A stretch of 64,000 nucleotides of DNA from contig NW_025064889.1 in NCBI RefSeq assembly GCF_019112545.1, forward strand, positions 1,161,893 to 1,225,892, read 5' to 3'. This DNA comes from Guyanagaster necrorhizus. Taxonomy: Eukaryota; Basidiomycota; Agaricomycetes; Agaricales; Physalacriaceae. A program made the translations under genes and the position numbers. The notes beneath the pieces are model-generated. The model saw only the letters and a list, made by a program, of their open reading frames with translations. It had not been told where the DNA came from and ran no database searches. This document shows, in pieces, positions 1 to 12,698 of this stretch (position 1 is its first letter; every line of letters begins with the position of its first letter).

Positions 1-429
1 ACCCGGTGACAAACGCACTGAGCTCAGAAAAGAAAGGACGCCAGTATGAGTCTGCGTGAAGACCACTTGAAGACGAAAGGATCGGACTGGCAGGCAGAAA
101 GTAACGAGGAAAAGGGTGAGGAACACGCAGACGACAAGAAGGCGGTTGTAACTTTAAAGATGTCAGTGCTGTATGTTTTCTTTTGGCACTGAAGCTTGAA
201 GCTGCAACGAGTATAACTCGGTTTGTGATCAAGCAGAAGTGTTGTTCATCGTACCATCCACCTGCTGGGCTGTCAGCCATCAATGAAACAGTGGGCTAAA
301 CAGCTTCGATGCCATTCATGAGGAAATAGGAAGCATTGCAAAAATTGTCCTGAAAATGAAAGATGTGCTGAACAGGGTGAAATTCAAGGTTCGATTACAA
401 CATTCAACTGGCAGTCAGCCTTTCAGTAG

Positions 430-625
430 AATATTGAGAGTTACATCAAATGAGGCTTCCCATTTCAAGAATATACCTCATCAAGAATCCTACACTGGAA
501 AACTTCATCAATCGTATAAATGAGTAATATTATTGAAAACTACAACATTGTAATTTGTTTGTTTTTTTCTTCTGCCAACGCGGTCTCCTCTAAATGATAA
601 CGACCCATTAGTAAACAACCTCAGC
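430..625. repeat. Diverged copy of the GAPDH 3' flank (copy 1)
   Basis: This stretch aligns by eye with about 1460-1655. Shared blocks include CCTCATCAA followed by an AATCCTACACTG block, then CTTCTGCCAACGC, then TGATAAC and ATTAG. Identity is patchy, perhaps 70-75 percent. The second copy lies directly downstream of the GAPDH stop codon, so this may be the leftover 3' flank of an old tandem gpd duplicate whose coding part has gone. That origin is inference; the similarity is visible. Confidence 0.55.
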
Positions 626-1459
626 AGGAGTGATCAGGGAACAAGGACACCTTTTTTCGTTCCTTGTCCATCTCCACAAGTTCTGGTTCAGCCGAGAGTT
701 TTGCTTTGGCTTCCAGAGTCAACTTTTTAGGGGCGTTTTCATCTCTCTGAGACGACATATCGAATAAGGTCTGGAACAAACATTAGCGGGAGGAGAGGGT
801 AGCGTACCTTGCCAGTCTCCACATACTGGACATTCTAGTCTCGGCCTTGAAAAAAGGCTACAAAATCGGCACTGATGAAACGGCTTTTATAATCGTTCTG
901 AAGGACATAATAACTCGATTGCAGCCGACGCGTAAATAAAACACATACGACAAACTTTTTTTGATCCCTCAAAGTGATCCGTGGGTGTGAATCGATAATC
1001 TGTAATCATCTCGTGAGAGATGCGGTTCGAGGCTCCGCGCCAGCAACAATAACAGGTAATATGCTCTGACAAAAAAGTGAGCGAAAGAAAGGCATAGAAA
1101 CGGAATTCAGGCCTACGAATAAAGCCCTTGTTGGTACTCACACGCCGAAGATGACTAGCGAGAAGACTGTAGGTCAAAGCCCAAGTAGCGGAAATGATCC
1201 ACACATGGCCGTCAAGCAAAAAAAACCCGAGATTCGCTCTCGGGCATCAAGGAATTTTTTGTACTTGGAGTGGTCCTGCGATGACCCTTGAGAGAACGAG
1301 TGGGGTATGGGGGTCGTTGTAGGCCTTCCAGAAAAGAGCTTCGTTGGCCTAAATGATTAGAAGCTTCTACTACTGCACCGGGACATTCAAAGGACAAGCT
1401 CTGCAGAAGCAGCGGCTGCAGAACCTGAATGTTGAACCATCGTGCGGCTTGTCGGTCTT

Positions 1460-3172
<1,713 letters not shown>

Positions 3173-3265
3173 GATGAATACAGATGTGTCAGACGATGAA
3201 TAGAATTGAAGGTGGTGGTAGTGAACGAAGAGGAGAGCAGGGCACCGGGCGCCTTTTATGCAATC
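3173..3265 (-). promoter_or_regulatory. gpd core promoter with TATA box and CT-rich leader
   Basis: Read on the minus strand, a CATAAAAGG box lies at about 3252-3260, roughly 80 bp before the ATG. It is followed by a pyrimidine-rich stretch (CTGCTCTCCTCTTCGTTC). TATA plus CT-rich leader is the usual layout of strongly expressed filamentous-fungal genes such as gpd. The transcription start itself is not determined. Confidence 0.55.
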
Positions 3266-3756
3266 GCGTAATCTGATCAAATCTGGGGTCTCGCAGGCTC
3301 TGGCCTCTTTGGGGTCTCGCCGTCGTCATTCCATTCCATTCCTTAGTAGTCGGCATGAACATGATAGGACCGTAAAATAGTAAGAATTCTAGTAATTCTA
3401 CCTGTATCCATTCACCCGGCACAAATCCGCAGACTTTAGACTTATTCCGTCCAACCCACGCCTTTCTCCGATTTTCAGGAGTCCCTGTCGTCAGAACGGT
3501 CGTCCGCCCGGACAGAGTCGGACGATAACATTCTTGCCCAGCATACATAAGACACTTCCAACTTCCAACTTGGAGACGCGAACGGTCATGGTGCATCCAG
3601 ACCCTGACGGTGCACGTTCCTTGAGCAGTGCACAGCCTTAACGCGGTTCCCAATTCAGTTCCTTGCCTCGAATCACGACATAGCAAGGACGGATTTGTGC
3701 GGTGGGTAGTGATAGCCATGATGAGTCATTATCTAGCTACGCGCCCTAGCCTAGCC
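3266..3756. other. Upstream region of gpd, no gene seen
   Basis: An open minus-strand frame crosses this region and the promoter into the gpd leader, but its composition and position make it an unlikely gene. A GGGGTCTCGC decamer occurs twice at about 3284-3320, and a short CCATT run sits near 3340. These could be upstream promoter elements, though nothing proves it. Confidence 0.4.
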
Positions 3757-3984
3757 TCATTGCTTCCCATCGAGATGGCTCGGTAACAGCCCATCCCTCT
3801 CACCCCTCCCCGTCCAGGCCCGACGAATCCCCCACGCAGTCGCCAAGTTGAGCGCACCAGCCACTCCAAGAACGATCTCGGCGACTAGCTCGCGATAAAC
3901 ACACGCGCCAATAATATTCACGAGTCCAGCCGCGAATACCACCCAAAAATCCGACATGGAAACCTCCACATTCACATCGGACAT
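3757..3984 (-). CDS. Possible small membrane protein of 75 residues
   Basis: An ATG-started minus-strand frame encodes a short protein with two hydrophobic stretches. The first is roughly residues 11-27 (FWVVFAAGLVNIIGACVY) and the second roughly 34-52 (IVLGVAGALNLATAW). A basic, glycine/arginine-containing tail follows. Hydrophobic pattern and length would suit a two-helix membrane protein, but I do not recognise a family. It lies between the gpd promoter and the 3' end of the Unc13-like gene. It could also be one exon of a larger gene or a chance frame. Confidence 0.3.
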   Translation of the reverse strand: MSDVNVEVSMSDFWVVFAAGLVNIIGACVYRELVAEIVLGVAGALNLATAWGIRRAWTGRGERDGLLPSHLDGKQ

Positions 3985-4454
3985 CCAAGCCGATATCGAG
4001 AAACTGCGTATGTCCTCAATTTAGGAGCAGGGGGGGAGGTCTTCAGCTCACCCCAAGTTAATCAGAGCCGTCAAACCTACACGCATTCAATACATATATT
4101 ATTTAAAATATCCATCGATAATATACGCACGCCATCTACCGCACTGTCAGCTCCTAAGCAAATATTCAACTCGTGAGTACTTACAGGACATCTACCCAAT
4201 TAACCATCACGTTTCACTGCGGGGATTTGACGTTTTGCGGGGGCACATGAACGATCAGAGACTCCTAGTTTTGCTTTATATCCAACACCCAGCGTTACGA
4301 AATCCCCTAAAGCCGCTACATCTCCAGCCAAGTCCAATGTAACTTCTCGAATACAAATGTCCCATATTGTGTGTATATACAGACAGAAGGAAAGCATGAC
4401 GGTGGTATAGGTGTAAGGAATATAAAACAGTCAGATACAATAAACTCCCCCCAT
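3985..4454. other. Intergenic, 3' flank of the Unc13-like gene
   Basis: Nothing convincing is coded here. It is AT-rich around 4080-4130 and near 4380-4440 and probably contains the 3' UTR and polyadenylation signals of the gene that ends at 4455. Confidence 0.4.
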
Positions 4455-7400
4455 TCATGACGGTAACGGTGGCACAGGAGGATGTCGTTGCGAAGGCCTC
4501 TTCAACCTCCGCTGCTCCATCTCCTTGGCCCGTTGCTCTTGTTCGGCTTGCATCTGTGACATGATCTGGAGCTGCTGGGCGATAAACTCTGAAGTACCCG
4601 GTCTATCGGCCAACGCATGTTATCAGTAAAACTCAGCGCAGCGCAACGACAATCGCACCTCATTCGTAAGATCTGCATAATCGTCTCCCCACTCGACACC
4701 TCCTTCTCTTGCCGCTTTTCCTTCTTCCGTTCTTTTATCGTCCCAAGATTTCTTTGAGAATAAACACTCTTCGCTCGTCTTTTCATCGTAGGACTCGAGC
4801 TCAGGCTCTGTTGCATCATCCGTACACATTCCTCCATCAACGCGTCCCTGTGGCGCAACAAATCATCAGAAACCAAGCCCTTGGCGGTAATCCGACTTAC
4901 GTATGCCAATCATAGTATAACCGTACGGAAACGACATCTCGGTACTTTTGGTTTTGAAGTACCTCCAATGGAACAGGTCCTTCACCTCCAGCATAAAAGT
5001 AATCGCGCAGGAACTACCAAAAATTGGTCAAAACACACAACACGAGAACAACAAAAAAAAGTCACCTTCAGCCACTTGAAGACAATATCAACCTCCTTAT
5101 CGCTAAGAGGCTTCATGTCGCTTGACACGTCAGATAGCGGCGGAATGAGCAGGCCCTCGATGACATTCAGGATCTCCTTCCAAACACGCGTCATGACCTT
5201 CTCCTTCGCCGTATCACTCAGATACGTATTGAGCGTCTGCAGATTCGCATCAAAGTAGTCGAACAGAGGCAATATAGCCTGTTCAATCTCCACATCCGTC
5301 AGTTCCTCCGGTCTCACTCGGGGCTTCTCAGCTTGAGGCAGAGGTATCTGCACATCGCTCCCAGCGGTCCCAATCGCTGACCGGTACAGCGCCGTGACAT
5401 TACCCAGAGCACGGTTGTAATCCAAGCCAAGGTTACCACCTTTGATCAGCGTCTTCACCACGCTCCGTGAAAGACATTGTCGGATGAATGGTGACATCTG
5501 CAGCGATATCAGCCAGCAATCACGAATCACACAGCAGAACTGACCTTATCGATGAAGATGCGAAGCATATCCGCCTCAGCCCGTTTTAAAGAACGGAATG
5601 CACGCCCAAAGTAAAACTGTATATCGTCCTTCTCGCCCTCCATGCTAACTCGGACGAGTACTCGTCCTTGACTATCCAAGTCCATCCAAAGGTCGTGCGC
5701 CAAAAAGTCTCCGAACCGCCGGGGATCGAGACACAAATACGCTCGTCCAACAGTGTCATGCTTCCCCACCAACGCACGATCCCGCACACTAACCATCAGC
5801 CACAAAGGCTTGTCCACAGATATATCAAACGTCTCGTCCCCTACAAAGCAATCAGCTTATCAGCACATGATATTAAAGTAGCAGAAAAGACTCACAACGC
5901 GGATTCGTCGTCTCATAAATCGTCCGTGTCTTCGCTAGCCGATTGCCAGCCTCGTCACTCAGCGTAATGAAAGTATCAAGCTTTGACGTAGGGCTCGAAT
6001 CCACCGGAACAAGACCCTCCGCAATCACAACCTTGATCGTAAACAAAAATCGTTCCCGTTCCACCTTTTCAGGCACCGGGGGAGCACTGTTCGTGATAAC
6101 CTCAGCAAGCTTATCCGCCTCCATCTGGTTGTACATATTGTCCAACAATCGCCGGGCAGCCTCGACGTTGTTCAACTTGACACACGATTGCGGTAGGAAG
6201 TTGAAAGGCTCAACCTTCTTCTCTCCTGTGATGGCAAGCTGTCGCGCCTTCTCCAGCCAAGCTGAAGATTTTTGAGGTTGCAGGTAGTCAGTAGGGCGTG
6301 GGAACATCTCTGCCAAAAAGAGACCCTCCACGCTTCGGCAGTACTGTTCAACGGCTTTCGAAACAGTCTAAAAGCAAATAATTATCACCGTTGTAAAGCA
6401 TCCCAATAAATGGGTACCTTGGATAGTGCCGTAAAGAACCGCGCACCCTGATATTCATTTTCCCACTCCAAATCTTGTAGGAAGTTTATCGGGCTTCGTA
6501 GGGAATCAAACAGGTCGACGATCGAAGAACTATGTCCTTCTGCATCTTCAGCTTCGAACTGTACAGAACCTGGTTAAAACACAAAGTCGAAACTAAATAG
6601 GAACAGGTATACCTTATCCGCAGCGATTGCCTAGTCGCGGATAGTTAAGTAACGCGCATCACAAACAATCCACTATCAACTTACCGCTTCAACCCAATTC
6701 CCAGTTTTGCTATCGGTATTCAAGAGCCACTGCCGCACATAGGGCTCAAAGAATGTGTTCATGTCGAACTCTATATGACCCCTATATATCCTTTCTTAGT
6801 TGAGTTGTGAAAAATGCCACGTGTTGCACGTACGATGGACAGAACGCAGCAAACATTCCTAGAAGCGTCTTTGTCCGCCGATACAATGCAAAGATGTCTT
6901 GTATCGGAACGTCCGGCGTCGGCCCATTCATTGACGACTCGAACAGTCGCTTCTGAGAATTGTTCAAGTCTGCGATGAAATGCGGTATTTGTACTTCAAC
7001 CATCAACGATACCAAATCGAGTTGCCTACAGTAGTATTTAGATCCATCGTTACAAGCTGGAAGCAACGCACCCTAATATAGGCTCAGGAAATCGTTTATC
7101 CAAAAGCTTAGCCGACTTCTCAATCTCATCTGTCATCAATAACAATGGAAGTGCACGGTTGACCCCGGGCGCAGAAGTCAACTCGTGCATCTTCGCTTCG
7201 TAGAACTCACCAGCCACTTGTCGTATCCGATCCTGAACGTCAGACAACCGTGCGTTGATATCCACATCAAACCGTTCGAGCAATCCGCTATCTCGGACGT
7301 GTTCTAGCACGGACAGATATGGCTCTATGTCCGATGGCTTGAGCTTCACTAGATCGTCCATGGCATGGTACAGTGATGACAAGAAAATGTTGAACAGGTT

Positions 7401-9206
7401 CCCATAGACACTCGATAGATATTCGGTCTAATAGAAAAGGTTACCACGGCTAACATGTGCATTAGGAAGAGAAAGGAGCCTTACGTCCTGCGTGGGCCAT
7501 TTTTCCAGGTCCAAATCACTTATAGCTTTTGCAATGTTCTGCAGACCTTCCGGTATACACTCTAACGGAACATCGCCGCGCTCGTAGAACTGCCGGACCA
7601 AATCAAGGAAACACGCTGCTCGATAAGAATGTCCAATCCGCCACCGGACTGCACATTCGTTCAAAAGATCGATATGCAGTGCAGAAAGGATGCCTAGAGA
7701 GACTTCATCGTTATCGTCCACCTCAGGACTGAGCATAACCTCCAGATCTGCTATTAGGCAGATCTCCAGCAGCCTCTTGTAAAAGCGCTTCGGATTGGGA
7801 GGAATATACGTAAAGTGGTGGCCAACCTGGATATCATCGTCGTCTATGTCGGTTGCTTCTCCATTGAAGTCTCCATTGTTGAGCGCGCCATATAAAGAGC
7901 GTCGGCTGCTTATCGAAGGTGTCCGAGATGCAGCAGAAGGGGTATCCAGGGGTGCATATACAGATCCAGGTCGCCTTGTGGGCGGTGAAACGTCTGACGG
8001 GGTTGACTTTGCAAGCTCTGGGTTGTATTGGACCATGGCTACCATCATCTGCTGTAGGTGGGTGGTCTCCAACGTCTTCCAATGCTGCCAGGCGGCATCT
8101 GTGTCGAAATCCTCTCTTCGACCAGGAAAAGGGACTCCGGCATTGATGTTCTTGAGACATGTCTAAAATAGATCTCGACTATAAGGGATGTGACCGTTAA
8201 GACCTAAGTGAACGCACCTTGAGGTCCGTAAGGGCAGCTTTATCGGTACATATGCTCTTTATCTGATCAATCTCCTGCTGTACTGCAGACTCCGATACTT
8301 TAAAGAGGCCGGCAACAACGAGGACTAACTCCATGTCTGCTATATTGCTACTGACCGACAGCGATGATGTTGAATCACGATCCCGAGAGGTCGACGACGA
8401 ATCGTATCCAGAGTCGTTCGCCGACTGAGCCGGGGCGAGCTTGGCAGTATACATATCCAGTCGTGAGAGCAACTCTGGTGTTACATGACTCAGATTTCTG
8501 AGGCACTCCCGGAGCAATTTGATGAAAAGGGCGATTTGATTGTTTAGTTCCAGCTTCCAGCCTTCGCCAGCAAGGGTTGGCTCCTTCTTGAGAATTCCGG
8601 TAGCATGCGTGGCGAACATGAGGATAAGCTCCTCGATTTTGCGGTTTTCCTTCATTTGACGCTTGAAGCTGTCGACCATGAACATTCCGTAGAACTTGGC
8701 CATTGTTCTCCGTACGAGCTGGTCAGAATAGCTGGGTCATTGGCTCAGTATTTTGATGAGCATGAGAAGCAAGGATACACACCCAGCGTCCTTCCCCATT
8801 GCAATGTCCTGCAGTTTCTGCTCCAACACTTTTAACAGCTTCTCTGGAAACTTGACACTCTTTGGCCCATCCCGGGTGTCCTTGAATATATCGCCTATGG
8901 AAAAGTTGGATAATGCAGAAAGTCTTGATATGTGTTCGCGCTCCTTGGATTCAGGAGTCACATTGCTGGTTGTTTCGGTTGTCTTGGGGATCAAAAGATA
9001 ACTCAAGAATCTGAAGGCCAGTGAATATCGGTCTTCGAAGATACGGAGAACGGGACCCACGATACACGTAAAACATAACTTGGAAGCAAAAATCAGGTTC
9101 GGGACTGCAAAAGAGAAAAGGCGTACTTGAATAGCTCATCATCCGTGACCCGATACTTGGATAATCGCTTCTCATGCGCGTAGCTGTTTTGACTGCGCCT
9201 TGACAT
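4455..9206 (-). CDS. Unc13/Munc13-like C2 and MHD domain protein
   Basis: Members of this family act in vesicle priming and exocytosis; in fission yeast the relative Ync13 works at the cell tip and septum. The start is the ATG at 9204-9206 (MSRRSQNSYAHEKRLSKYRVTD). A long helical MUN/MHD1 region follows, read in exons between about 9000 and 6780. A C2 domain spans about 6100-5540: the beta strand RFLFTIKVVIAEGLVP, an intron within ETTNPR, then LWLMVSVRDRALVGKHDTVGRAYLCLDP. The MHD2 helices follow (DANLQTLNTYLSDTAKEKVMTR...). The C-terminus is basic and ends in a Gln/Glu-rich helix and a PPVPPLPS tail before the TGA at 4455-4457. About ten short introns interrupt it. I see no in-frame damage. 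The exact splice sites at the 5' end, around 9020-9140, are uncertain. Confidence 0.85.
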
Positions 9207-10201
9207 TAGCAACAGATAAGGGGACCAGATGAAGTAGATTAGAGGGAATTCCGATGTAAATTCTCGCGAACAACACTGGAAATGCTACAGTTTGTCCAGG
9301 ACTGTATAAGGGCGGGTGGGATTGCACATGCAACTAGCTGACCCGCTTGAGGTGATGATCGCATGGCCCCGCTGACAAATAGCAGCAAACTTTACCGTCC
9401 CAGTTTGGAAACAGCTGCGGTACCTCAAGGCTGTCCCGACATTTGCTCGCATTCGGTTCACACACAGCTTTCTAACGTGATTCTATGCGCGCGAACTTGG
9501 ATACTTAGAACCTGAGGATTCGATGGGGCTTCCATGACATTCTTAGTAACCCTCCATGCCGAAGTCTGGCCTTACATGTTTACCGAAGATCAAAATGCGG
9601 TCTCGACAGCGATAATATTTCCCGTGTCTATCATTTCCTCATCATTTATCCCACCAACTATGCTTACCGGTTTTTCAAGTAAACATCCTGTTCACTTCTA
9701 TGATTCCGGCGATGTACCATGTTGTCTTCAAGATACAGCCACTTCTACAGCAGAAGCCGACCTTTGTATAGGGGACGCAAGAGTTCTCATTTCCTCAGAC
9801 AGCTATATTCAATGACCAGAGTACAGTTTTGCGCGTCAATAATGAACATGGAGCCTTGTGCACACACCCCTCTACAACACATCCAACCCGCCGCTGGAAT
9901 GCGCGCATTCAAGTTGCTGCTTGAATACGTATTAATGGTCACTAATGTTATTGACTCCATATTTACTACAACAGATGCGCCATCCAGATTGACGGCCACG
10001 GTAGGATCCTCCAGACTCTTCATCAGCAGCAAAATACATCGCCAATAAGTCAAGAATTATAAAGCCTATTCCCTTCCTTCTCAGGCTTCATACTCATACA
10101 ACAGGCAATAGTATAGATTCTGCATGCACGGTACATCTATTTTACAAATATGTTCGAATGGAATATTTCAAGTCAGCACTCAGCTTCAGCCCTGACCTAA
10201 C
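9207..10201. other. Intergenic, ~1 kb without a recognised gene
   Basis: This region separates the 5' end of the Unc13-like gene from the 3' end of the coiled-coil gene. Short open frames exist on both strands around 9530-10050, but they overlap one another, show no domain and have no clear splice partners. The right part probably contains the 3' UTR of the coiled-coil gene, and the left part the promoter of the Unc13-like gene. Confidence 0.45.
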
Positions 10202-11862
10202 TCAGTCTTTCCACAGCGGTTTAACAGCCGCCCAGATAATCTCCCTTGCATGCTCCAGCTCGCCACAAAGCTGTCCATCGGCGATGCTATCCAAAAGTCC
10301 CCTTTTCTCCCACCTCTGTTTTTTGAATGCTTCGTACATCCTCTCCAACATATCCCAATACCTCTCATTGCCCAGCGATTCTTCTGCCACCGCAAAGAAT
10401 TTACTAATCTTCTTCTTGGTGATATCTCTAGGCCCCAACGTCGACACATCCGTCAACACCGGCCAGGGAACATCCTCAAAAGTCAACGGCTTCCTCTGGC
10501 GCGAGAACGAAGTCTCCTCAAACTCTTCTAAGCATCTCTGAGCCCGTACAATGGCCTTTTTGTCGGACCAAACATTTCTATGCCTGCTTTCCTTTTCCCT
10601 TTCTCGCTGGAGCGTGGTAAGGTCACTCTGGAGCGAAGCTATGCTCACCAGAAGGCGGCTGTTCTCGATATCCTTATTTCTTGACTGAGTGCGCAATGCC
10701 CTGACCTCGTCAGACAGCTTCTTGGTTTCATCAAAACCCATGGAAAGGTTTTTCCGCGTCACCACGGCTTTGGCGCGCAACGTCTTTACCTCCTTCTCCG
10801 CCACTTCCTTCACCTTCATAGCCACATCCAGTTTCGCCTCCAAATCAAGCCTACGGGTCTCTAGGCCGACAGCTGTGGCCCCACATGTCTTGTTCTTCTC
10901 TTTGAGCTCGTCGACCTTTGCATGCAGGACTTTGACCAAGCTATCCTTCGCTGCCGTCTTCAAATCGCAGCGAGCCATCTTATCTTCCAACTCCTTCCTC
11001 CTGGCCTCAAAGTTATTCTTCTCCCTGTTCCACTTTTCTGATTCAAGCCTCATGGCATCTCGCTCTGCAACGAGCACCTCCGTTTGACGATCCCTCTCTA
11101 AAAGCGACTTTCGTAGTTGGTCGATCTCGCAGGTCATCTCACAGCACTTGGATACATCCATCTGGCGTTTCCCCTCGGAGGCCATCAGTTGCCGGTCCTT
11201 GACCCCAAGCAAATCCTCAAGCTCTTTATTCCTCTGTTCGAGATCACCCAGCTTTAAATCCCTGGCATCCAGATCCGTCTTCATGTCGTCGATGGTCCGT
11301 TTGAGTTCATCAGATTCCTCGATATAGTCCTGGTTTCGGGAAGCCAGGTCCAGCTCAATTTCACCGACTCGGCGGCGCAGGCTCGCAGATTGCGTAATTT
11401 CGTTCTCCAGCTCAGTCTTATAGCACTCTGATTGCTTATGCTCTTCATCTGCATGGCTCTGCGCGAGCGAGAGCTGCTCACGGAGAGCGTTTAGCGATTC
11501 AGATGCTTGAGAATCCGCAGTTTGTCGTAGCATCCTTTCACGCCTTAAGTCACGAACATGAGCTTGCAGGTCCTCGACTTTCCTGATAAGCTCGAGTTCA
11601 CGCGTAGAACCAGATGGCTATGTCCATTGGCATTAATAAGAGATGAATAGTGTAGGCTAGGAACGTACATGTGGAACCTGGTCAGGATTTGACGGCATAT
11701 CGTAATAACTCGTATTTGCTCCCTCGTTGGCAATGGACGAAAATGCAGGACTATGTATAGCTTGCAAAGCTGTAACGGCTTTGAAAATGAACAAATAAGT
11801 GGTTATGCGCAAGGAGAACTTTCGAAAACATTACCTTGTTCTGCTTTGGCAAACCTGATCAT
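10202..11862 (-). CDS. Long coiled-coil protein of unknown function
   Basis: I propose a start at the ATG at 11860-11862 (MIRFAKAEQ). Two short exons follow, joined through introns near 11780-11840 and 11617-11668. The large last exon then begins near PSGSTRELELIRKVEDLQAHV and runs without stops to the TGA at 10202-10204. From about residue 50 to 400 the sequence is almost all Leu/Glu/Lys/Arg/Gln/Asp in heptad-like spacing (LRRRVGEIELDLASRNQ, LKRTIDDMKTDLDARD), a classic long parallel coiled coil. The last ~100 residues are less regular and look globular (WDMLERMYEAFKKQRWEKRG). No enzymatic motif is visible. Such proteins are often structural or tethering factors, but sequence alone does not say which. 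Confidence 0.65.
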
Positions 11863-12108
11863 GATCGTAGAGGAAAGATTGATCCTGCCAGAGAAAAGAG
11901 ATGTCAGTCTAATCCGGATAACATCGCGACTGAATCGACGCTTACCCTTTCAACTCGCCGAACTGCAGCCAGATTGATTAAATGTGAGGAAATGTATTTG
12001 CCGAAGGTAGAGATTGAACCGTACCATTCGCAGGTGTTGCAGCAGCTTCAGAATCCAAGGTCTGATATGGGAGCCTGAGAAAGCAAGAGTGTTCTAGGTG
12101 CATGTGGA

Positions 12109-12396
12109 TTAAGCATCAGCAGCGTCGGCAGATACAGTGTACAGATCTATCACCTCTATTTTCAGAGATATTAGGCAAGGATCATTAGGTTCCCTTTGCC
12201 CCTCCACAAGCTTCGCTTTGTCACGGGGATGAGAAGGGTGGTGAGCGGCGGAGGGATCATCGGCACGATATTTGACGATATTCCATCGTGAGTCAGGGTA
12301 GTCCATTGATGTAATCGTTGTTGTCAGAGGACGCTCGATGCTGTTCACTTGGTAGTAAGCGATCCGACCGCGTGTTCGGGCCGGAGCTCCGGGCAT
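12109..12396 (-). CDS. Possible small protein of 95 residues
   Basis: A complete ATG-to-stop frame begins MPGAPARTRGRIAYYQV and contains a hydrophilic middle (YPDSRWNIVKYRADDPSAAHHPSHPRDKAK) and an acidic, alanine-rich end. It sits alone in the gap between the coiled-coil gene and the LHS1-like gene. No intron is needed and no domain is recognised. It could be a real small gene or a chance frame. Confidence 0.35.
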   Translation of the reverse strand: MPGAPARTRGRIAYYQVNSIERPLTTTITSMDYPDSRWNIVKYRADDPSAAHHPSHPRDKAKLVEGQREPNDPCLISLKIEVIDLYTVSADAADA

Positions 12397-12698
12397 GGAG
12401 AAAAAGTCTTACCATTTCAAAATTTCACGCTCCGATTCCAAATATCGGCATTCACTTTTAGTTCCCTTGGCCCCCTTTCAATCGTTGAGCGCGCTGCGCT
12501 ACAGCCACTTCCCAAATAAAAGAAATGATCCCCGCTGTTTTCTCATCGTGTGCCAGTATCAGAGACACAGGACATAAAACAAATTCTTTGCACTGAATCC
12601 TCAGCGTATATTTTATTCATAAACATTTACTTTCATGTATATGAAATAATTAGAACGTCTAATTATAGTGGTATTGGATATAAGTATCATCTACCAAA

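Noticed and set aside
3189..3719. Long minus-strand open frame over the gpd promoter
   Set aside because: It overlaps the TATA box and leader of gpd, has no recognisable domain and its composition looks like non-coding sequence.
10158..11087. Plus-strand Ser/Phe-rich frames within 10158-10541 and 10689-11087
   Set aside because: They are antisense to the coiled-coil gene. A Lys/Glu-rich helix on one strand gives Phe/Ser/Leu-rich frames on the other.
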